DNA from: an uncultured Pelagibacteraceae bacterium | GTDB taxonomy: Bacteria > Pseudomonadota > Alphaproteobacteria > Pelagibacterales > Pelagibacteraceae | Length of the DNA: 42,685 bases | Direction: 5' to 3' | NCBI GenBank assembly: GCA_902606065.1 | Contig: CACLEX010000004.1 | Location: 1-42,685, forward strand | Shown: one piece after another, positions 29,543 through 42,685 of the stretch | How the letters are laid out: every line of letters starts with the position of its first letter | Numbering within the stretch: position 1 is the first letter of the stretch | Translations under genes and position numbers: made by a program | The notes under the pieces: generated by a model | Databases searched by the model: none | What the model was told of the DNA's origin: nothing | What the model saw: the letters and a program-made list of their open reading frames with translations, nothing else

Positions 29543-30595
29543 ATGTCTAGATATTACACAAGAGTGTGTAATTTCTATTATGGTACAAAATCTAAATTAT
29601 TAGTTAAAAAAAAAAAAACATTACCACTTCATAATAATCCTGAAATTTCTTTCGATAAAATAGAAATAGTAACAAGAAATTCAAAAAAATTAATTTCTTT
29701 AAACGAAGTGAACAAATTACATGTAAATTTAAAAACAAAAGTAAAAAAAGATCTAAGATTAATTACAAAAAAAAAAAGAAATATTAAAAATTTAAATTTT
29801 CAAATTATTCCTCAAATAATGGGTGTTTTAAATATTACTCCAGACAGTTTCTCAGATGGTGGAAAATTTTTTAATTATGCATCAGCCAAAAAACAATTAA
29901 ATTTTCTTGTAAATTCTGGCGCAAATCTTGTTGATATTGGAGCAGAGTCCACTAAACCCGGATCCAAAGCTATTAAATTAAAAATAGAATGGAATAGACT
30001 CAAAAATATTTTAAAATCAATTGATAAAAAAAATTTTATATCTCTAGATACTAGAAAATCAGAAATCATGGAAAAGGGAATTAAACTAGGAGTAAAATTA
30101 ATTAATGATGTTTCTGGTCTTAATTTTGATAAAAACTCAATTAAGATTTTAAAAAAGTATAATATACCTTTCGTACTCCAACACTCACTTGGTAATCCTG
30201 ACGTAATGCAAAAAAATCCAAAATATAAGAATGTATTATTAGATATTTACGATTTTTTTGAAGAAAAATTAAATAATTTACGTCAAAATGGAATCTATCA
30301 TAATAATATAATCTTAGACCCCGGTATAGGTTTTGGAAAAAATTTGAAACATAATATGACGATAATTAAAAATATATCAATTTACCATTCTTTCGGTTTG
30401 CCTATACTGCTTGGTATTTCCAGAAAACGATTTATAAAAGATTTATCTGGTAATAACGACAGTTCTTTAAGAATTGGAGGAACAATAAGTAGCAGTATTT
30501 TTGCAATGTTACAGGGTGTACAAATTTTGAGAGTTCATGATGTCAACGAAGTTAATCAAGCTATAAAAGTTTTCAAAGCATTTATAAATAAATAA
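29543..30595 (+). CDS. folP: Dihydropteroate synthase (with N-terminal extension)
   Basis: IMGVLNITPDSFSDGGKF, VDIGAESTKPGS, ISLDTRKSEIMEKGI, ILDPGIGFGKNLKHN. Confidence 0.93.
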   Translation: MSRYYTRVCNFYYGTKSKLLVKKKKTLPLHNNPEISFDKIEIVTRNSKKLISLNEVNKLHVNLKTKVKKDLRLITKKKRNIKNLNFQIIPQIMGVLNITPDSFSDGGKFFNYASAKKQLNFLVNSGANLVDIGAESTKPGSKAIKLKIEWNRLKNILKSIDKKNFISLDTRKSEIMEKGIKLGVKLINDVSGLNFDKNSIKILKKYNIPFVLQHSLGNPDVMQKNPKYKNVLLDIYDFFEEKLNNLRQNGIYHNNIILDPGIGFGKNLKHNMTIIKNISIYHSFGLPILLGISRKRFIKDLSGNNDSSLRIGGTISSSIFAMLQGVQILRVHDVNEVNQAIKVFKAFINK

Positions 30596-31920
30596 TGAAG
30601 TATTTTGGTACTGATGGAATTAGAGGGCAGGTGAATAGTGGGAACATTAATGGAGATATGTTCTTTAAGTTTGGACTAGCAGCAGGAAAATATTTCACAA
30701 ATTTAAAAAAAAGAAAACAAACAGCAATTATTGCTAAAGATACTAGACTTTCAGGATACGCATTAGAACCCGCATTAGTTTCTGGTTTAGCTTCTGCAGG
30801 AATGCACGTTTATACACTGGGTCCATTGCCGACCAATGGCCTTGCAATGTTGACAAAATCAATGAACGCAAATCTTGGTATTATGATCACTGCTTCGCAC
30901 AATTTATTTTATGATAATGGTTTAAAGTTATTCGGTCCTGATGGATTAAAACTATCTGATAAAATTCAAAAAAAAATTGAAAATTTAATAGATAGCAAAG
31001 TTCAAAAACACTTATCAAATCCAAAAAAATTAGGAAGGGTTAAAAGGTTAGAGACGGGAACTGATGAATATATTAAAATTTGTAAAAAAAAGTTATCAAG
31101 AAACTTTAAATTAAATAATTTGAAAGTAGTTCTAGATTGTGCAAATGGAGCTGGATATAAATCTGCACCAAAATTAATCAGATCACTTGGAGCAAAATTA
31201 AAAGTAATAGGCAATAAACCAAATGGATTTAATATTAATAAAAATTGTGGTTCAACTTTTCCAGAAAAACTACAAAGAAATGTTAAAAAATTTAAAGCAG
31301 ATTTGGGTATATCTTTAGATGGTGATGCTGACAGAATAATAATGTGTGATGAAAAAGGATCTATAATTGATGGTGATCAAATTATCGCAGCATTAGCTTT
31401 ACAATGGAAAAAGAGAAAAATTCTCAAAGGAGGCGTTGTCGGGACCTTAATGTCAAACTATGGTTTAGAAAAATTTTTAAAAGAAAAAGGTATTAAATTT
31501 TTAAGAGCTAATGTTGGGGACAGATATGTTAAGGAATTGATGCAAAAGAAAAAATTCAATTTAGGAGGAGAGCAATCAGGTCATATTATTTTAGGAAAAT
31601 TTGCAACAACTGGCGATGGTGTGCTTGTCGCTTTAGAGATTATCAAATCAATGAATAGAAAAACTAAAGCCAGTGATTTTTTTAATGTCTTTAAAAAAAT
31701 TCCACAAATTTTAGAAAATATAAAAATAAAAGATGATAAAATACTTAAAAATCACTCTGTTAAAAGATCCATTAAAATTGCAAAAAAATTAATTAGAAAT
31801 CAAGGTCGAATTCTTGTAAGAAAATCAGGCACTGAACCAAAGATAAGAATAATGGGTGAGAGTGAAAATAAAATTTTGCTTAGAAAATGTGTAAAAATGA
31901 TTTCAAAAGAATTTAAATAA
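30595..31920 (+). CDS. glmM: Phosphoglucosamine mutase
   Basis: YFGTDGIRGQVN, MITASHNLFYDNGLKLF, GISLDGDADRIIMCDE, GEQSGHII, RKSGTEPKIRIM. Confidence 0.95.
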   Translation: MKYFGTDGIRGQVNSGNINGDMFFKFGLAAGKYFTNLKKRKQTAIIAKDTRLSGYALEPALVSGLASAGMHVYTLGPLPTNGLAMLTKSMNANLGIMITASHNLFYDNGLKLFGPDGLKLSDKIQKKIENLIDSKVQKHLSNPKKLGRVKRLETGTDEYIKICKKKLSRNFKLNNLKVVLDCANGAGYKSAPKLIRSLGAKLKVIGNKPNGFNINKNCGSTFPEKLQRNVKKFKADLGISLDGDADRIIMCDEKGSIIDGDQIIAALALQWKKRKILKGGVVGTLMSNYGLEKFLKEKGIKFLRANVGDRYVKELMQKKKFNLGGEQSGHIILGKFATTGDGVLVALEIIKSMNRKTKASDFFNVFKKIPQILENIKIKDDKILKNHSVKRSIKIAKKLIRNQGRILVRKSGTEPKIRIMGESENKILLRKCVKMISKEFK

Positions 31921-31921
31921 A

Positions 31922-34916
<2,995 letters not shown>

Positions 34917-34956
34917 AATGAGTTTATCTAATTAATTATTAATATTTTTCAATGAT

Positions 34957-35937
34957 TTATTTATTAGTATTTCTTAGTATTTTTAAAATATTCTCAAGTT
35001 CTAAAGGTAAATTTGAGTTGAAAGTCATTTCTTTGCTTTTTGTGGGGTGAATGAAGCCTAGAGTCTTAGCATGAAGAAATTGTCTATTAAGACTATTTAA
35101 ATTTTGCTCTATCAATGGATTAATGTTTTTAATTTTCTTAAACTTTTTTTTATATTTATCATCGCCAACAATACTATTTCCTAAAAAATTCATGTGAACT
35201 CTAATTTGATGGGTTCTACCCGTTTCAAGTTTGCATTCTAATAAACTTAAAGTTGGTGTGTGTTTATTTTCAAAAATTTCAATAGTTCTATAATTGGTAA
35301 TCGCTTTTTTTCCTTTAGTCCGACTCACTTCCATCATTTGTCTATTCTTTGAACTACGTGTTATTAAAGTTTCAATTTTTCCCTTAGACGGTCTGACTTT
35401 TCCCCATATCAATAATTGATAAACTCTTGTTATAGAGTGCTTATTAAACTGATTAGATAAGTTTTCATGAGATAGGTTATTTTTTGCTATGACTACTAAA
35501 CCTGATGTATTTTTATCTATCCTATGTACTATTCCCGGTCTAAGTTCATCACCAATATTTGAAAGAGAGTCTTTATCATAATCTACTAATGCATTTACAA
35601 TTGTATTGTCAAAATTTCCAGCTCCTGGATGCATGACAATACCCGCTGGTTTATTTAGCACTATTACATCTTTATCCTCATGAACAATATCTAATTTGAA
35701 TTTAAATGGTTTTAGAGAAGCTTTTTTAGGCTCTGGAATTATTAATTCTATAACATCGTCCTTTAAAACCTTTTTAGCAGGATCTGAAATAACTTTATTA
35801 TTAATTTTAAGCTTCTTACCTAAAATCAAGTTTTTTATTCTAGTTCTACTTATCTCATTTTCCTTACTATTAATAAAAACATCTACACGCATATCTTTAT
35901 TACTTTCTTTTACAATCAAATTTATTTTTTTTTTCAT
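34957..35937 (-). CDS. rluD: RluD-type 23S rRNA pseudouridine synthase
   Basis: S4-like N-terminus, VLNKPAGIVMHPGAGN, LRPGIVHRIDKNTSGLVVIAKN, LETGRTHQIRVHMNFLG. Confidence 0.92.
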   Translation of the reverse strand: MKKKINLIVKESNKDMRVDVFINSKENEISRTRIKNLILGKKLKINNKVISDPAKKVLKDDVIELIIPEPKKASLKPFKFKLDIVHEDKDVIVLNKPAGIVMHPGAGNFDNTIVNALVDYDKDSLSNIGDELRPGIVHRIDKNTSGLVVIAKNNLSHENLSNQFNKHSITRVYQLLIWGKVRPSKGKIETLITRSSKNRQMMEVSRTKGKKAITNYRTIEIFENKHTPTLSLLECKLETGRTHQIRVHMNFLGNSIVGDDKYKKKFKKIKNINPLIEQNLNSLNRQFLHAKTLGFIHPTKSKEMTFNSNLPLELENILKILRNTNK

Positions 35938-35960
35938 AAAATGATATATTACTATTATAT

Positions 35961-36037
35961 GCGCTTGTAGCTCAACTGGATAGAGCGCCTGACTTCGGAT
36001 CAGGAGGTTCTGGGTTCGACTCCTAGCAGGCGCACCA
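35961..36037 (+). tRNA. tRNA-Arg (TCG), CCA encoded
   Basis: gcgcttgtagctcaactggatagagcgcctgacttcggatcaggaggttctgggttcgactcctagcaggcgcacca; loop CTTCGGA gives TCG; acceptor GCGCTTG/CAGGCGC. Confidence 0.94.
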
Positions 36038-36038
36038 A

Positions 36039-36830
36039 TTATTCACCCATGTTAATCAATGTTCCTTTAATTCGAGCTCTCAAAAAAGATAAATAAAATA
36101 GAACTATTCCAATGATTAAATAGATCAGGTTTAATAAATATGCTTGTCTCAAATTTGTATAATCAATTGACCCATTCAAAAGTATGTTTCTAGTCTCATC
36201 AAAAATATAAACAAGTGGTAAACCTTTTGCTATGAATTGAAATAATTCTGGTAAAATTTCTATTGGATAATATATGCATCCTAAAGGAGCTAGCAAAAAT
36301 AGGGACGACCATGCAATATTTTCAAATGATGGACCAAATCTAATTAGTCCTGAACTCACAAACAACCCAAGTGTTATTCCAAAAAGATATAAACTTAGAA
36401 ATAAGAATAAAAGTGGTAATCCCAATTTTAAAATTGATACACCAAATAGAGGAGATGTTAGCATTATCGCAGGAACCAATCCTATTAAAGTTCTTATCAA
36501 AGCAGTAAAAATTAATGAAATAATGATTTCTTTAAGCTTAAGGGGAGCAATAAACAAATTTGTGAAATTTCTACTCCAGATTTCTTCTAAAAAAAGCATA
36601 TTAAAACTAATACTTGATCTGAAAAGAATATCGTAAAGTATTGCGCAAGTTAAAATTACTCCCAAAGTATTGCTATAGTAGTCACTATGTATTGAGAAGA
36701 ACTTCGAGATAAAACCCCATAAAATTATTTGAATTGTCGGCCAATAAATTAAATCCAAAATTCTTGGTAAAGAACTTTTAATTAAATAAAAGTGTCTTAG
36801 GAAAAGACCATACATTTTATTGAAATTCAT
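36039..36830 (-). CDS. ABC-2 type transporter permease
   Basis: 263 aa, about 6 hydrophobic segments, LIYWPTIQIILWGFISKF; 4-nt overlap with the ATPase gene. Confidence 0.85.
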   Translation of the reverse strand: MNFNKMYGLFLRHFYLIKSSLPRILDLIYWPTIQIILWGFISKFFSIHSDYYSNTLGVILTCAILYDILFRSSISFNMLFLEEIWSRNFTNLFIAPLKLKEIIISLIFTALIRTLIGLVPAIMLTSPLFGVSILKLGLPLLFLFLSLYLFGITLGLFVSSGLIRFGPSFENIAWSSLFLLAPLGCIYYPIEILPELFQFIAKGLPLVYIFDETRNILLNGSIDYTNLRQAYLLNLIYLIIGIVLFYLSFLRARIKGTLINMGE

Positions 36831-37555
36831 ACTTTTTCCCTTGTTAGTTTTAAAAAAACTTCTTCCATATTTTTTCTTCCATGTTTTTTAATTAATTCCT
36901 CTGGTCTACCCTCATCAATAATTGACCCTTTATTCATCATTAAAACTGAAGAACATAGTCTCTCTACCTCTGCCATATTGTGAGATGCTAATAGAATTGA
37001 TGTTTTATTTTCCTGTTGATATTCCTCTAAAAAACTTCTAACAAAATCACCTGTTTCAGGATCAAGTGATGCCGTAGGTTCATCAAGAAGTAAAACTTTT
37101 GGATTATTAATTATTGATTTTGCAAGACTAACCCTATTTTTTTGACCAGATGACAACTCCCCAGTTAATTTATCTATAAATTCGTAGAGTCTTAATTTTT
37201 CACAAAGATATTCAATTTTTTCCTTATGATTGTTTACATCATAAAGCCTCCCATAAACTTCTAAATTTTGTCTAACTGTCAATTTTTTTGGCAACTCTAT
37301 ATAAGGTGATATAAAATTTAATTGATTTAATAAATCTACACGTTGATTTTCAATTTCGACACCATTTATTAAAACTTTTCCTTTTGATGGTTTTAACAAA
37401 CCTAAAATCATACCGATTGTAGTAGTTTTTCCACAACCATTAGGACCAAGTATACCAATAATTTCATTTTGATTTACTTTAAAAGAAACTTCTTTTACTG
37501 CTTCTTTTGTATTATAAGTTTTTGATAATCCTATTACTTCAAGTGGTTTTTTCAT
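36827..37555 (-). CDS. ABC transporter ATP-binding protein (ABC-2 exporter class)
   Basis: Walker A GPNGCGKTT, LSSGQKNRVSLAKSI, Walker B VLLLDEPTASLDP. Confidence 0.94.
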   Translation of the reverse strand: MKKPLEVIGLSKTYNTKEAVKEVSFKVNQNEIIGILGPNGCGKTTTIGMILGLLKPSKGKVLINGVEIENQRVDLLNQLNFISPYIELPKKLTVRQNLEVYGRLYDVNNHKEKIEYLCEKLRLYEFIDKLTGELSSGQKNRVSLAKSIINNPKVLLLDEPTASLDPETGDFVRSFLEEYQQENKTSILLASHNMAEVERLCSSVLMMNKGSIIDEGRPEELIKKHGRKNMEEVFLKLTREKV

Positions 37556-38486
37556 TGAATCTTGATGCTCTTAATAACCTATCATTAATAGTTTTACCAT
37601 ATCCTCTATCAGGAATTTTACATACTGCAATCGAGCTATATTTCTTCTTTTTAATTTTTCTCAAAGTAGAATATAAATTTTTTGCAGCTTCTTTTAGATT
37701 TCCTTTTTCTGACAAAAAATAATAATTTGATTTACTTACTTTTTTCTTTCTGATCAACAAGTATGCTTCATCTTGACGAATATTTTTTGCATTAAGTCTG
37801 ATGGGCAAACCTGGCGAATAATGAACCTTAAGTTGGCCTGGTGAAACGATTTTTGAAGGTTTGTTATTTATTGTTATTTTTTTTCCTAGTATTTTTTGAA
37901 TAGTTGAAACATTTAAGCCTCCCAATCTTAAGATTTTAGGTTTCTCTCTAAGGTCAATAATTGTTGATTCTACCCCAATAGATGATTTTCCGCCCTCAAG
38001 TATGTACTTAATTTTTTTTCCAAAATCTTCTTTTACATGATTAGATGTAACAGCACTAACCCTAGATGAGGGATTAGCACTTGGAGCTGCTAAAGGAAAT
38101 TTTAAAATTTTTAGTAATCTTCTCGTGACTGAGTGCCGCGGAAATCTTACTGCCAATATATTTTTTTTGTTAGTAATCATTTTTGAAATTTTTGATGATT
38201 TTTTAAGATTTAGTATAAAAGTTAAAGGACCAGGACAAAATTTTTTATATAGTTTAATAAAGTCATTGTTTAAATGACAATCTTTTTTCAACCTTTGAAT
38301 ATTCAGATAATGAACTATTAGAGGGTTATTTTTTGGTCTTTTTTTAAGCTTATATATTTTTTGACAGGCTTGGTCTGAGTAGGCATTACCCGCCAAACCA
38401 TAAACTGTTTCTGTAGGTATAGCAATACACTCCCTTTTATATAGAAGTTTTTTTGCTTTTTTAATATTTGCAAGATTAATTTTCAT
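37539..38486 (-). CDS. Threonylcarbamoyl-AMP synthase (Sua5/YwlC/TsaC)
   Basis: IAIPTETVYGLAGNAYSD, YKLKKRPKNNPLIVH, PGPLTFIL, VRFPRH, APSANPSSRVSAVT, SPGQLKVHYSPG. Confidence 0.94.
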   Translation of the reverse strand: MKINLANIKKAKKLLYKRECIAIPTETVYGLAGNAYSDQACQKIYKLKKRPKNNPLIVHYLNIQRLKKDCHLNNDFIKLYKKFCPGPLTFILNLKKSSKISKMITNKKNILAVRFPRHSVTRRLLKILKFPLAAPSANPSSRVSAVTSNHVKEDFGKKIKYILEGGKSSIGVESTIIDLREKPKILRLGGLNVSTIQKILGKKITINNKPSKIVSPGQLKVHYSPGLPIRLNAKNIRQDEAYLLIRKKKVSKSNYYFLSEKGNLKEAAKNLYSTLRKIKKKKYSSIAVCKIPDRGYGKTINDRLLRASRFNEKTT

Positions 38487-38506
38487 GTATTATCTGAGAG
38501 TATTAT

Positions 38507-38761
38507 ATGAAAGATAAAGATTTACCAAATGATTATGAATCTTCGTCTCTGGAGGAATTAACTCTCGAAGCTAATAAGATAATTGAGGATTTAGAAAGTC
38601 AAAAAGATTTACAAGATTCAATTGAAAAATATCAAAATTTGATAAAACTTAACAATATCATCGAGAAAAAATTTAAAAAAAAAGTCACCGATATTAATTC
38701 AACAACAAAAGATAATATATCTAAGATAACCTCAAAAAATAATGCAAAAAAAACTAAATAA
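38507..38761 (+). CDS. xseB: Exodeoxyribonuclease VII small subunit
   Basis: SSLEELTLEANKIIEDLESQKD-LQDSIEKYQNLIKL; upstream of ispA and dxs as in many proteobacteria. Confidence 0.8.
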   Translation: MKDKDLPNDYESSSLEELTLEANKIIEDLESQKDLQDSIEKYQNLIKLNNIIEKKFKKKVTDINSTTKDNISKITSKNNAKKTK

Positions 38762-39614
38762 AATTGCTAAAGACACAAATATTTTTTTAAAAAGATTTAT
38801 TAAAAAGCAAAAAAAATCAGAACTGATTGTCCCAATGCAATATGGATTATTTTCGGGTGGTAAAAAAATAAGATCAAAAATACTAGTTGATGTTGGTTCA
38901 ATATTTAATTTAAATTATAGAACCTTACTAATTATTGGTGCTGCTGTTGAATGTATTCATGCTTATTCACTTATTCATGACGATTTACCATGTATGGATA
39001 ATGATTTAATAAGACGAGGTAAGCCTTCTACTCATATCAAATTTGGAGAGTCTACAGCTGTTCTTGCTGGAAACTCACTCTTAACTATGGCATTCGAAAT
39101 TTTGAGTCACAAAGACTTGAATGTTAATGAAAAAACAAAAATTAGATTAATTAATAAAATTTCTGAGAGTTCTGGACATCTAGGGATTGCGGGTGGTCAA
39201 TATTTAGATCTTAGCTATGAACATAAGAAAATTTCGGAAAAAAAAATAATTGAAATGGAAATAAAAAAAACTGGAAAACTATTTAGTTTTTGTTGTGTAG
39301 CTCCATTAATTTTAAAGAACAAAAGTAAAAAAGATATCCAAAAATTTGAAAATATTGGAGCTGATATAGGATTACTATTTCAAGTTGCTGACGATTTAAT
39401 TGATTATAATGGAAGTCTTTCTGCTGCAGGAAAAAAAACTGGAAAAGATAAGAAAAAAGGTAAAGCAACTCTTATTAGTTTACTGGGAGATAAAAATACT
39501 ATTAAATATGCGAATAAACTAATTTTAAAAATAAATACTAAGTTAAAAAAGTATGGACCAAAATCTAAGAATTTAACCGAAACTCTAAATTATATTTTAA
39601 ATAGAAATAAATGA
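38742..39614 (+). CDS. ispA: Farnesyl/geranylgeranyl diphosphate synthase
   Basis: GGKKIRSKILVD, YSLIHDDLPCMDNDLIRRGKPSTH (first Asp-rich motif), LLFQVADDLIDY. Confidence 0.94.
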   Translation: MQKKLNKIAKDTNIFLKRFIKKQKKSELIVPMQYGLFSGGKKIRSKILVDVGSIFNLNYRTLLIIGAAVECIHAYSLIHDDLPCMDNDLIRRGKPSTHIKFGESTAVLAGNSLLTMAFEILSHKDLNVNEKTKIRLINKISESSGHLGIAGGQYLDLSYEHKKISEKKIIEMEIKKTGKLFSFCCVAPLILKNKSKKDIQKFENIGADIGLLFQVADDLIDYNGSLSAAGKKTGKDKKKGKATLISLLGDKNTIKYANKLILKINTKLKKYGPKSKNLTETLNYILNRNK

Positions 39615-41525
39615 AAAAAAATTACGAATTTTTTAGATCAGATTAATTTTCCATCAGACTTAAAAAAAGTTCCTGAAACAAAACTGCAAAAGGTTGCTGA
39701 TGAATTAAGAGAGGAAATGATCGATGCAGTATCAGTTACTGGAGGACATTTGGGTGCTAGTTTAGGTGTAGTAGAATTAAGCGTAGCATTACATTATATT
39801 TTTAACACACCAAGTGATAAATTAATTTGGGATGTAGGACACCAATGTTATCCACATAAAATTTTAACAGGAAGAAAAGATAAAATAAGGACACTTCGGC
39901 AAGGAGGGGGTCTCTCAGGATTTACTAAGCGTTTAGAAAGTGAATATGATCCTTTCGGAGCTGCGCATAGTTCTACCTCAATTTCATCAGCTTTGGGAAT
40001 TGCAGAAGCAAATAAATTATCAAAAAAATCAGAGAATGTTATAGCAGTGATTGGTGATGGTGCAATAAGTGCAGGTATGGCTTATGAGGCCATGAACAAT
40101 GCAGGTGCCTCTAAGACTAAAATGATTGTGATATTGAATGATAACGACATGTCAATTGCAAGGCCTGTTGGAGCAATGGGAACATATTTAGCTAAAATTT
40201 TTTCTGGTAAAATTTATTTTAGTTTAAGAGAAACTATAAAATTGATTACATCAGCATTTTCAAAAAGATTTAGTGCAAAAGCGGGTAAAGCTGAAGATTT
40301 ATTAAGATCAGCTGTAACTGGTGGAACTTTATTTAGTTCATTAGGTTTCTATTATATTGGTCCTATAGATGGCCATGACCTTTCTTCATTGATTCCAATT
40401 TTAAGAAATGCAAGAGACTCAAAACACCAAGGTCCTATATTAATTCATATAAAAACGAAAAAAGGAAAAGGCTATTCTTTTGCTGAGGAGGCAAAAGATC
40501 ATTATCATGGGGTATCCAAATTTAATGTTAAGACTGGAGAACAGGAAAAAAGCTCCAGTAAAGTACCATCATACACTAAAGTTTTTGCTGATACTCTGAT
40601 ACAACACGCAAAAAAAGATAGTAAAATAATTGCAATAACAGCAGCAATGCCAGATGGAACTGGATTAAGCAATTTTAGAAAAGAATTTCCAGATAGAACT
40701 TATGATGTTGGTATTGCAGAACAACATGCTGTTACGTTTGCAGCTGGTTTAGCGACTGAAAATTACAAACCTTATGCAGCAATTTACTCAACATTTCTTC
40801 AGAGAGCATATGATCAAGTCGTTCATGATGTTGCAATTCAGAGTTTACCTGTAAGATTTGCAATAGATAGAGCAGGATTAGTTGGAGCTGATGGACCTAC
40901 ACACGCTGGTAGTTTTGACACGACTTATTTAGCAACACTACCAAATTTTATTGTAATGGCTGCAAGTGATGAGGCCGAGTTGGTAAGAATGATTAATACT
41001 TCTACAGAAATTAATGATAGACCTTGTGCATTCAGATATCCAAGAGGGACTGGTATTGGATCAATATTGCCATCAATTAATGAAAAGATAGAGATTGGTA
41101 AATCAAGAATTATTCAAGATGGAAAAAAATTAGCTTTAATAAACTTTGGTGCAAGATTAAGTGAAAGTTTAAGGGCATCAGAAAATTTAAAAAAAAAAGG
41201 TGTTAATATTACAATAGTGGATGCAAGATTTGCCAAGCCATTGGATGAAAATTTGATATGGCAATTAGCAACAACACACGAGGCAATTGTAACTATTGAG
41301 GAGGGGTCAATTGGTGGATTCGGTTCTCATGTGATTGATTTTTTAACAAAAAAGGGACTAATGGACTCAAATTTAAAATTTAGATCAATGAAACTTCCAG
41401 ATATTTTTATTGATCAAGACAAACCTGAAAACATGTATAAACTAGCAAATTTAGATAGCATTTCTATTGAAGAACAAATTTTAGATGTATTAAATTCAAA
41501 TATTATCTTACAAAAACAAAAATAA
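39611..41525 (+). CDS. dxs: 1-deoxy-D-xylulose-5-phosphate synthase; apparent frameshift in the A8 tract 39614-39621 at the start
   Basis: Track ORF 39717-41525 starts inside the conserved N-terminus. Upstream same-frame codons read [35 protein letters not shown], typical Dxs N-terminus; ATG 39611 joins this frame only if one A is removed or skipped. Confidence 0.85.
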
Positions 41526-41530
41526 AGTGG

Positions 41531-42613
41531 TTATCCACATTGAGCTTGATTCAATAAATAATGATCAAGTAAAACGCATGATAGCATAGCCTCACCCACT
41601 GGAACTGCTCTAATTCCAACACACGGATCATGTCTTCCCTTAACAGATATGCTAGTATTTTTTCCAAATTTATTAATTGTCTTTCTGCTCTTTAAAATTG
41701 ATGATGTAGGCTTTACTGCAAATGAAACAATTATTTGCTGACCAGAGGAGATGCCACCAAGAATTCCACCTGCATTATTTGAGTTAAACTTTAATTTATT
41801 TTTTGATTTTGAAATTTCATCTGAATTTTCTTCTCCAGACAATTGAGCGGAATTCATTCCAGAGCCAATATTAACTCCTTTTACAGCATTAATACTCATC
41901 ATTGCAGATGCAATATCAGAGTCTAGTTTTGAGTAAATTGGTGCCCCCAGTCCTGCAGGAATACCATTAGCTCTAATTTCAATTATAGCACCACAAGACG
42001 AACCTGCCTTTCTAATACTTAAAAGATATTTTTCCCAGATTTTAAGCATAGATTTATCAGGACAAAAAAACGGATTTTTATAAATTATCTTATCATCCCA
42101 CTTGTTTGTATCGCATCCAAGAATTCCAAGTTGTGTAACTGCACCAGAAATTTTAAATTTTTTACCTAATTTTTTTTCCAAAACTTTTTTTGCTACCGCT
42201 CCTGCTGCAACTCTAGAAGCAGTCTCTCGCGCAGAAGATCTTCCACCACCTCTATAATCTCTAATGCCATACTTTTTAAAGTAAGTAAAATCAGCATGAC
42301 CTGGTCTGAATTTATCCTTAATATCACTATAATCTTTTGAGCGCATATCCTCGTTATAAATTATTAAAGAGATTGGAGTTCCAGTTGTTTTACCTTCAAA
42401 GACTCCTGAAAGAATCTCTACTATATCACTCTCTTTTCTTTGAGTAGTAAATTTAGATTGACCAGGTTTTCTTTTGTTGAGTTCTATCTGAATATCTCGT
42501 TCATTGAGGTTTATTAGCGGTGGACAACCATCTATTATACAACCAATTGCAGGACCATGAGATTCTCCCCATGTAGTGAAACGAAAAACCTTTCCAAAAG
42601 TATTAAATGACAT
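41531..42613 (-). CDS. aroC: Chorismate synthase
   Basis: [87 protein letters not shown]. Confidence 0.97.
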   Translation of the reverse strand: MSFNTFGKVFRFTTWGESHGPAIGCIIDGCPPLINLNERDIQIELNKRKPGQSKFTTQRKESDIVEILSGVFEGKTTGTPISLIIYNEDMRSKDYSDIKDKFRPGHADFTYFKKYGIRDYRGGGRSSARETASRVAAGAVAKKVLEKKLGKKFKISGAVTQLGILGCDTNKWDDKIIYKNPFFCPDKSMLKIWEKYLLSIRKAGSSCGAIIEIRANGIPAGLGAPIYSKLDSDIASAMMSINAVKGVNIGSGMNSAQLSGEENSDEISKSKNKLKFNSNNAGGILGGISSGQQIIVSFAVKPTSSILKSRKTINKFGKNTSISVKGRHDPCVGIRAVPVGEAMLSCVLLDHYLLNQAQCG

Positions 42614-42646
42614 TATTTATATTGTATAGATTATTTTGTTAAAATT

Positions 42647-42685
42647 ATGAATGAAAAAAACTCACTAGGGCTTAATAAATGCTTT
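42647..42685 (+). CDS. Start of an unidentified CDS truncated by the window end
   Basis: ATG 42647, MNEKNSLGLNKCF, open to the last base; divergent from aroC. Confidence 0.35.
   Translation, partial: MNEKNSLGLNKCF

Noticed and set aside
36274-36636. 120-aa plus-strand ORF inside the ABC-2 permease
   Set aside because: Opposite a coherent membrane protein; no supporting motif or start context.
39717-39719. ATG 39717 as the true dxs start
   Set aside because: Upstream same-frame codons encode the conserved Dxs N-terminus; the Shine-Dalgarno-like AGAGAGG is only 2 nt away.

Overview
AT-rich (about 30% GC by eye), tightly packed alphaproteobacterial chromosome. Gene content and order fit Pelagibacterales (SAR11). 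Left edge (1-4705): a surface-glycan cassette with the end of a WecG/TagA-type glycosyltransferase, gmd, fcl, a polytopic membrane protein and a GT2. It abuts an isolated 5S rRNA (4757-4872) that has no 16S/23S next to it and carries its own -35/-10. This matches the known SAR11 arrangement in which a hypervariable region separates 23S from 5S. The rest is mostly core: rpmJ, a small CoxIV-like protein, pntAA/AB/B, a transaldolase + PhnW-like aminotransferase + TagD-like cytidylyltransferase module, a long minus-strand operon (tkt-gap-pgk-fba-thiE-efp-suhB-rpmE-trcR-rpsU-tRNA-fMet), zapA-fthC-ymdB-yebC, a MOC1-like Holliday-junction resolvase in the usual ruvC slot (no ruvA/ruvB), tolQRAB-pal-cpoB-tilS-ftsH-folP-glmM-thiD-purA, rpoH, rluD, tRNA-Arg(TCG), an ABC-2 exporter, tsaC, xseB-ispA-dxs and aroC. 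No CRISPR, transposon, prophage or clear defence system was seen. Most notable: the MOC1-like resolvase replacing ruvCAB, an apparent +1 A8-tract frameshift at the dxs start, the phosphonate/CDP-like gene module, and the self-promoted orphan 5S. All functional names come from reading protein motifs; no database search was run.
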